64,000 bases of DNA, from contig NZ_JANYMP010000033.1 in assembly GCF_025061645.1 (NCBI RefSeq), positions 1 to 64,000 of the forward strand, read 5' to 3'. This document shows, piece after piece, positions 43,901-64,000 of the stretch (position 1 is its first letter; every line of letters begins with the position of its first letter). A program made the position numbers and the translations under genes. Origin of the DNA: Umezawaea endophytica (lineage in GTDB: Bacteria > Actinomycetota > Actinomycetes > Mycobacteriales > Pseudonocardiaceae). The notes beneath the pieces were generated by a model. The model ran no database searches. It saw only the letters and a list, made by a program, of their open reading frames with translations, and was not told the DNA's origin.

Positions 43901-46900
43901 GCGGCGGGGCCGTGGTCGGTGACCTCGGCGAGTCCGCGCAGCAGGTCGTCCCGGTCCGCGCCGACGACCACGGCGCGGTGGGCGAACAGCGCCCGGCCGG
44001 TCGTGAGGGTGAACGCGACGTCCGCCGGAACCAGGTCAGGGTGCTGCTCGACGTGCTGGCGCAGGGCGTCGGCCTGCGCCAGCAGTGCGTCGGGGGTGCG
44101 GGCGGACAGGGGGAACGCGAGCAGGTCCGGAGCCGCGGACGGGACTCGGGCGGGCTCGGGGAACTCCTCGATGATCACGTGCGCGTTGGTGCCGCTCACG
44201 CCGAACGACGACACGCCCGCCCGGCGGGGCCGCCCGTTCGGCGACCAGTCGCGGGCCTCGGTCAGCAGCTCCACCGACCCGGACGCCCAGTCCACCTCAG
44301 GCGTCGGGGCGTCGACGTGCAGGGTCCGCGGCAGCGTCGCGTGCTGGAGGGCGAGCACCATCTTGATCACGCCCGCCACGCCCGCCGCGGCCTGGGCGTG
44401 GCCGATGTTCGACTTGACCGACCCCAGCCACAGCGGGTCACCCGTGCGACCGCGACCGTAGGTCGCCAGCAGCGCGCTCGCCTCGATCGGGTCACCGAGC
44501 CGGGTGCCGGTGCCGTGCGCCTCGACCGCGTCCACATCGCCCGCCGACAGTCCGGACGCGGCCAGCGCCTGCTGGATGACCCGGCGCTGCGCGGCGCCGT
44601 TGGGGGCGGCGAGCCCGTTGGACGCGCCGTCCTGGTTCACCGCGCTGCCGCGCAGCACCGCCAGCACCGGGTGGCCGCGGCGGACCGCGTCGGACAGGCG
44701 TTCCAGCAGCACGACGCCCGCGCCCTCGGCCATGCCGACGCCGTCGGCCGCCGCCGCGAACGACTTGCTCCGACCGTTGGGCGCCAGGCCCCGCGTGCGG
44801 CTGGAGTCCACGAACAGCAGCGGCGTCGACATGACGGTGACGCCGCCCGCGACGGCCAGCGAGCACTCGCCGTTGCGCAGCGACTGGGCGGCGAGGTGGA
44901 TCGCCACCAGCGACGACGAGCACGCCGTGTCCACGGTGATGGCGGGGCCCTGGAACCCGAACGTGTAGGAGACGCGCCCGGACAGCACGCTGGGCGAGTT
45001 GCCGAGGCCAACGAAGTCCACGGCCTCCTCGGGGATCGTGTCCAGGCGGAGGGTGTAGTCGTTGGACATGACCCCGGCGAACACGCCGGTGTCGGTGCCG
45101 CGCAGCGAGTCCGGGTCGATGCCGCCGCGTTCGAACGCCTCCCACGCGACCTCCAGCAGCAGCCGGTGTTGCGGGTCGGTGGCCATGGCCTCGCGCGGGG
45201 AGATGCCGAAGAACGCGGGGTCGAAGTCGGCCGGGTCGACCAGGAACCCGCCCTCACGGGTGTAGGTCGTGCCGGGGTGGTCGGGGTCGGGGTGGTAGAG
45301 GCCGTCGACGTCCCAGCCGCGGTCGCGCGGGAACTCCGTGACGGCGTCGGTCTCGCCGGACAGCAGGCCCCACAGGCGTTCGGGTGTGTCGGCGCCGCCG
45401 GGCAGGCGGCAGCTCATCGCGACCACGACGATCGGGTCGCCGTCGACGGCCGCCACGGGGGAGATCGGGACGACCGTGGTCGGACCAGCGGGGAAGTCCG
45501 CCGAGTCCTCGAACAGCCGCTCCAGCAGGTGGACGGCGAGTTCGGCCGGGGACGGGTGGTCGAACACGAGCGTCGCGGGCAGCCGCAGGCCGGTGGCGGC
45601 CACCAGCCGGTTGCGCAGCGCCACGGCGGCCAGCGAGTCGAAGCCCAGGTCGCGGAACGCTCGGCGGGCGTCGACGTCGTCCGCCGAACCGTGGCCGAGC
45701 ACGGCGGCGACGTGCCCGCGGAGGGTCTCGGTGAGCCGCCGGACCCGGCCGTCGACGGGCAGCGCGGACAGCTCGCGCACCAGACCGGACGCGCTGTCGC
45801 CCGCCAGCGCGGCGAGTGGACGGCGGACCGGCGTGCGGACCAGGGCCCGCAGGACCGGCGCGACGGGCTGGTCGCGCAGCGCGGCCACGTCCACCGGCAT
45901 CGCGGCCACGAACGCCGGTCCGTCCAGGACGGCGTCGAACAGCGCGAGGCCGAGGTCGGTGGGCAGCGCGGGCAGGCCGGACGCGGCGATCCGGCGCAGG
46001 TCGGCGTCGTCGAGGTGGCCGGTGAGGCCGGTGCGGGTCGCCCACAGCCCCCACGCCACCGATACCGCCGGCAGACCGCGGGCGCGGCGGTGCTGGGCGA
46101 ACGCGTCGACGAAGGCGTTGGCGGCGGCGTAGGCGCCTTGGCCCGCGCCGCCGAGCACGCCCGCGCCGGAGGAGAACAGCACGAACGCCGACAGGTCCAG
46201 GTCGCGGGTCAGCTCGTGCAGGTGGGCCAGGGCGTCGACCTTCGGCCGCAGCACGGGCCCGAGCCGGTCGGCGGTGAGCGAGGTGACCACGCCGTCGTCC
46301 AGCACGCCCGCCGCGTGCACGACGGCGGTCGGCGGGTGTTCGGCGATCAGGACGGCGAGGGCGTCCCGGTCGGTGACGTCGCAGGCCACGGCGGTCGCGG
46401 TGGCGCCGTGCTCGGCCAGTTCGGCGACCAGATCGGCCGCGCCGCCGCCGCGTCCGACCAGGACGAGGTGGCGGACGCCGTGCTCGACCACCAGGTGGCG
46501 GGCCACGAGACCGCCGAGGACACCCGTGCCGCCGGTGATCAGGACCGTGCCCTCCGGGTCCCACGCGGCACGCGTGCCCGCCGGGGTCCTGGTCAGGCGC
46601 GGTACGAGGACTTCTCCCCCGCGCACGGCAACTTGGTCCTCGTCGGGGCCGAGCGCGCCGAGTCCGAGTGCCAGAGCGGTGTCGTCGTCGAGGTCGAGCA
46701 GGCCGAACCGGTCCGGGTGCTCGGACTGGGCGGAGCGGACGAGACCGCGCGCCGCCGCGGCGGGCAGGTCGAGCACGTCCTCGTCGTCGTGCGCGGCGAC
46801 GGCCCGGTGGGTGACGACCACGAGTCGGGAGTCGCGGAACCGCTGGTCGGCCAGCCATGCCTGAACGAGTTCTAGAACGGACTCGACGGCCTCGTGAGTG

Positions 46901-49900
46901 GCGGCGGCGATGTCGGTCGAGTCCGGCCGGCCGATTCGGGCGACCACGACCGGTGCCACGTCCGGGAACTCGGCCCAGTCGGCCGCCGGGGCGGTGCCCG
47001 GCTGCCGCACCCAGTCGAGTCGGAACAGGGCGTCGCGCACCGGGTCGCGGCCGGTCTTCAGACCGCCCGCCGGGGTCGGTCGGAGCAGCAGCGAGTCGAC
47101 GGTCAGCACCGGCGCGCCCGCCGCGTCGCGGGCTTCCAGGGCGAAGCCGTACGGCCCGGCCGGGGTGAGCCGCATCCGCAGGGCGGCGGCGCCCGAGGCG
47201 TGCAGCGTGACACCGGACCAGGAGAACGGCAGCCAGCCCGCGGGGGTCGTCCCGGCGCCGGAGGCGTGCAGCGAGGCGTCGAGCAGCAGCGGGTGCAGGC
47301 CGTAGGCGGTGGCCGTGCCGCGGTGGTCCTCGGGCAGCTCGACCTCGGCGAACACCTCCGCGCCCAGCCGCCACGCGGCCCGCAGGCCCTGGAACGCGGG
47401 CCCGTAGTGGAAGCCCACGCCCGCGAAGTCGTCGTAGAGGGTGGACACGTCGATCGGCTCGGCCCCGGCGGGCGGCCAGGCCGTCGCGGTGGCGGGCGCG
47501 GGTGCCGGGGTCGGCGCGAGGACACCGCCCGCGTGCCGGGTCCAGTCGTCGTCCCCGGTGCGGCCGAACACGGTCAGCGGACGGCGGCCCTGCTCGTCGG
47601 GCGTGCCGACGGCGACCTGGATCGTCACCGGCCCGTCGTCCGGCAGCAGCAGCGGCGCTTCCAGGGTCAGTTCCTCGACCCGGCCGCAGCCGACCTGGTC
47701 ACCCGCGCGGATGGCGAGTTCCAGCAGCGCGGCCCCCGGCAGGAGGACCGCGTCGCCGACGGCGTGGTCGGCCAGCCACGGGTGCGTGCGGCGGGACAGC
47801 CGCCCGGTGAACAGCACGCCGTCGCCGTCGGCCACGGACACGACGGCGCCGAGCAGCGGGTGGTCCGGGGTGCCCAGTCCGGCGGCGCGCAGGTCACCGG
47901 TCGTGGTCGCGGTCTCCAGCCAGTAGTGCTTGCGCTGGAAGGCGTAGGTCGGCAGCGGGACCACGCGGGGCGTGTTCGGGGCGTTCACCGCGGTCCAGTC
48001 CACGACCACGCCCGCCGCGTGCAGCTCGCCCAGCGTGGTGAGCACGCGGGTGGGGCCGCCGTCGTCGCGGCGCAGCGACCCGAGGGCCACCACGGTCGAC
48101 CCGGCCGTGTAGGCGGTCTCCTGCACCGCGTTGGTGAGCACCGGGTGCGGCCCGACCTCCAGCACGACGCCGTGGCCGTCGGCCAGCGCGGCACGGGTGG
48201 CCTGCTCGAACTCCACGGTCCGGCGCAGGTTGCGGTACCAGTAGGCGGCGTCGAGCCCGGCGGTGTCGAGCAGGCCGCCGGTCACCGACGAGTAGAACGC
48301 GATGTCCGAGGACACCGGCGAGACGCCGTCCAGCGCGGAGAGCAGGTCCTGCTCGATCCGCTCGACGTGCGCGGAGTGCGACGCGTAGTCGACCGGCAGG
48401 ATGGTCGCCCGGACGTCCCTGCCGTGCAGGTCGTCGCGCAGCGCCACGAGCGCGGCCGGGTCTCCGGACACGACCACCGACGACGGCCCGTTCACCGCCG
48501 CGAGGGAGAGGTCGCCGGTCAGCCGGAGTTCGGCGGCGGGCAGGGCGACGGACATCATGCCGCCCGCGCCGCTCAACGCCCGCAGCGCCTGGCTGCGCAG
48601 GGCGACCACGCGCGCACCGTCTTCGAGCGACAGCGCTCCCGCCACCACGGCGGCGGCGATCTCGCCCTGCGAGTGGCCGATCACGGCCGCCGGGGTGATC
48701 CCGGCGGACTCCCACAGCGCGGCCAGCGACACCATGACGGCGAACAGCACCGGCTGCACGACGTCCACCCGCTCCAGGCCGGGACCTTCGCCGCGCAGCA
48801 CGTCGACCGGCGACCAGTCCACGTGCGGGGCGAGCGCGTCGGCGCACTCCAGCAGGCGGTCGCGGAACACCGGGGTCGTGTCGAGCAGTTCGACCGCCAT
48901 GCCCGCCCACTGCGTCCCCTGGCCGGGGAAGGCGAACAGGACGTCCGGGGCGTCGCCCGCGGTCACCCCGCGCACGGCGTCGGCGGACGGCGAGTCGGCG
49001 GCCAGGTCGGTCAGCTTGGCCAGCAGCTCGGCCCGGTCGGAGCCGACCACGACGGCGCGGTGCTCCAACGCGGCACGGGTGGTAGCCAGCGAGTGGGCGA
49101 CGTCCACGGGCCGCACGTCGGCCTGGTCGGCGAGGAACTCCGCCAGCCGTCCGGCCTGGCCGCGCAGGGCGGCTTCGGTGCGACCGGACAGCACCCACGC
49201 GACCGGCGAACCGGACACACCGTCGACGGGCGCGACCTCGTCGTCCGGCGCCTGTTCCAGGATGACGTGGCTGTTCGTGCCGCTCACGCCGAACGACGAC
49301 ACGGCGGACCGGCGCGGCCGACCGGTGTCCGGCCACTCCTCGGCCGACGTCACCAGCCGCACGGTGCCGTCCGACCAGTCCACCGCGGGCGTCGGCTCGT
49401 CGACGTGCAGGGTCGCGGGCACGATCCCGGCCCGCATGGCGAGCACCATCTTGATCACCCCGCCGACCCCGGCCGCGGCCTGGGTGTGCGCGATGTTCGA
49501 CTTCAGCGAGCCCAGCAGCAGCGGCCGGTCCCGCTCCTGGCCGTAGGTCGCGATCAGCGCCTGCGCCTCGATCGGGTCGCCGAGCGGGGTGCCGGTGCCG
49601 TGGGCCTCCACGACGTCCACCTCGGACGGCGCGAGCCCGGCTCCGGCCAGCGCGGTGCGGATGAGCCGCTGCTGCGCGGGGCCGTTCGGCGCGGTGAGCC
49701 TGCTGCTGGCGCCGTCCTGGTTGACCGCGGACCCGCGGATCACCGCGAGCACCGGGTGCCCGTGGCGGCGCGCGTCGGACAGCCGTTCCAGCAGGAGCAG
49801 GCCGACGCCCTCGCCCCAGCCGGTGCCGTCCGCGCCGGAGGAGAACGACTTGCAGCGGCCGTCGGCGGCCAACCCGCCCTGCACGGCCATCTCGGCGAAC

Positions 49901-50574
49901 GCGGCGTCGGTGGACATCACCATGACTCCGCCCGCCAGCGCGAGGTCGCACTCCCCCGACCGCAGCGACTGCCCGGCCAGGTGGATGCCGACCAGCGACG
50001 ACGAGCACGCGGTGTCGATCGAGACGGCCGGGCCCTCCAGCCCGAACGCGTAGGCCACGCGGCCGGACACGATGTTGTCCGAACTGCCCTGCCCCAGGTA
50101 GGGCCGGACCTCGTCGGACACGGCCAGCGGCCGGGACGCGTAGTCCTGGTACTGCACGCCCGCGAACACGCCGGTCTTGCTGGTCTTGAGCGAGGTCGGG
50201 TCGATCCCGGCCCGCTCGAACACCTCCCACGCGGTCTCCAGGAGCAGCCGCTGCTGCGGGTCCATCGCGAGCGCCTCGTGCGGGGAGATGCCGAACAGGT
50301 CCGCGTCGAACCCGGCGACGTCGTCGACGAAGGCGCCGGTGCCCTGGATGTCCCAGCCGCGTTCGGCCGGGAACGGGGTGATGGCGTCGACCTCGCCCGC
50401 GACCAGGTCCCACAGCTCCTCGGGGCTGGTCACCCCGCCGGGGTAGCGGCAGCCCATCGCCACGATCGCGATCGGCTCGCCGCCGCCCTCCTCGACCTCC
50501 TTCAGGCGGGCCTTCGTGCGTTGGAGGTCCGCCGTCACGCGCTTGAGGTAGTCGCGGAGCTTGGTCTCGTTCAC
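29737..50574 (-). CDS. Type I PKS with four modules (numbered 7-10 in the proposed assembly line)
   Basis: 6945 residues. An N-terminal docking helix ([20 protein letters not shown]) precedes four modules: KS-AT-DH-KR-ACP, KS-AT-DH-ER-KR-ACP, KS-AT-KR-ACP and KS-AT-DH-KR-ACP. A C-terminal docking tail follows ([18 protein letters not shown]). AT motifs are YASH, GATH, YASH and YASH. All KS domains keep the DTACSSS Cys and both His motifs. I prefer the GTG at 50572-50574, preceded by GAGG and starting at the docking helix; a GTG at 50611-50613 overlapping the upstream stop (GTGA) would add 13 residues. By collinearity the protein installs C10-C9, C8-C7, C6-C5 and C4-C3 of a 16-membered macrolide precursor. 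Its stop overlaps the start of the last PKS gene (ATGA). Confidence 0.95.
32661..33410 (-). repeat. AT-domain repeat copy 3 (module 10)
   Basis: Third member of the AT block, most similar by eye to the module 4 copy, for example over 33001-33120 against 62511-62630. Recent duplication or gene conversion among AT domains of like specificity is the simplest explanation. Confidence 0.75.
34940..39404 (-). other. PKS module 9: KS-AT(methylmalonyl)-KR(A2-like)-ACP
   Basis: No DH or ER. AT has YASH (Tyr codon at 37279-37281). KR lacks the LDD motif, has Trp in AGVWGSG and a His three residues before the catalytic Tyr (HGAY; His near 4986, Tyr near 4989), the signature of A2-type KRs that act on an epimerised alpha-methyl. 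ACP is LGFESL, with Glu instead of Asp before Ser. It would leave the C7 hydroxyl and the C6 methyl. Confidence 0.85.
37110..37859 (-). repeat. AT-domain repeat copy 2 (module 9)
   Basis: Second member of the near-identical AT block, at a constant offset of 4449 to the module 10 copy between the same two anchors. It encodes the [19 protein letters not shown] and [13 protein letters not shown] segments shared by all three. Confidence 0.75.
39405..45444 (-). other. PKS module 8: KS-AT(atypical GATH)-DH-ER-KR-ACP
   Basis: A fully reducing module. AT has GHSQGE (Ser 2322), but the specificity motif reads GATH (43297-43308, from residue 2423) instead of YASH or HAFH, and the segment after the active site ([22 protein letters not shown]) resembles ethylmalonyl-type ATs. 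DH has the full [10 protein letters not shown] motif. ER has [13 protein letters not shown] near 3086 and [11 protein letters not shown] near 3185; the position of the 2S-determining Tyr is Met, suggesting an R-type ER. KR (TGATGALAG near 3372, LDD) is B-type. It would give a C8 alkyl group and a C9 methylene. Confidence 0.85.
45445..50574 (-). other. PKS module 7: KS-AT(methylmalonyl)-DH-KR-ACP
   Basis: KS Cys is residue 190 and AT starts near 544, with Ser near 635 (GHSQGE) and YASH near 730, so methylmalonyl-CoA. DH His is near 937 ([11 protein letters not shown], Asp at the usual Gly) and DH Asp near 1099. KR has GGTGVLG near 1347 and LDD in GVLDDG, so B-type. ACP Ser is 1647. It would build C10 (methyl)/C9 and convert the previous unit to C10=C11. 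Confidence 0.85.
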
Positions 50575-50609
50575 GGGAGTCCTCACGGTCGGCACTTCGT
50601 GGGCACCCG

Positions 50610-64000
<13,391 letters not shown>

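Overview
The window is extremely GC-rich, with near-saturated G/C at third codon positions. It carries actinomycete hallmarks: a SARP regulator, an actinobacterial isorenieratene-type carotenoid set, a giant modular type I polyketide synthase (PKS), and GTG starts. It most likely comes from a filamentous actinobacterium, possibly the Saccharothrix/Lentzea/Actinosynnema group; the genus is an inference.

Layout. Positions 1-2506 hold a 5'-truncated molybdopterin oxidoreductase and a small helical partner. Positions 2511-8294 are a carotenoid island. It contains GGPP synthase (minus), phytoene synthase and a Rieske/DUF5914 protein (plus), and, on the minus strand, a split lycopene cyclase (CrtYc/CrtYd), a CrtU-type desaturase/methyltransferase and a DUF4383 membrane protein. 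No phytoene desaturase (CrtI) is present, so that step must be encoded elsewhere. Positions 8471-13858 are a stress/photoprotection stretch: an SDR, an SRPBCC protein, a photolyase-domain protein, a four-cysteine FeS-type photolyase and a DUF2306 membrane protein. Positions 14055-16595 hold a TetR regulator, a secreted GON-domain protein and an acyl desaturase. An 865-bp gene-free stretch then leads into the biosynthetic cluster.

Biosynthetic cluster (17461 to the right edge). On the plus strand lie a SARP regulator, an FkbI-like acyl-CoA dehydrogenase and a small secreted protein. These meet the minus-strand genes at a strong hairpin at 20181-20211. The minus strand, read right to left, is one apparent operon: PKS-A (50610 to beyond 64000, three modules seen), PKS-B (29737-50574, four modules), PKS-C (23837-29740, one module plus thioesterase), a P450, a methyltransferase and a crotonyl-CoA carboxylase/reductase. 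Several gene junctions overlap by 1-4 bases.

Main interpretation. Read collinearly, the eight modules predict a chain in which every position from C1 to C17 matches the 16-membered plecomacrolides (bafilomycin/hygrolidin family): 2-methyl-2,4-diene ester, C6-Me/C7-OH, C8-substituted/C9-CH2, C10-Me 10,12-diene, C14-substituted/C15-O, C16-Me/C17-OH. Two AT domains have non-standard specificity motifs. The C14 AT (FAAH) fits methoxymalonyl-ACP and the FkbI homologue. The C8 AT (GATH) fits an alkylmalonyl-CoA made by the local CCR, which has a Gly after its catalytic His. The cluster therefore looks like a hygrolidin-type plecomacrolide pathway with an unusual C8 side chain. The loading module and first modules lie beyond the right edge.
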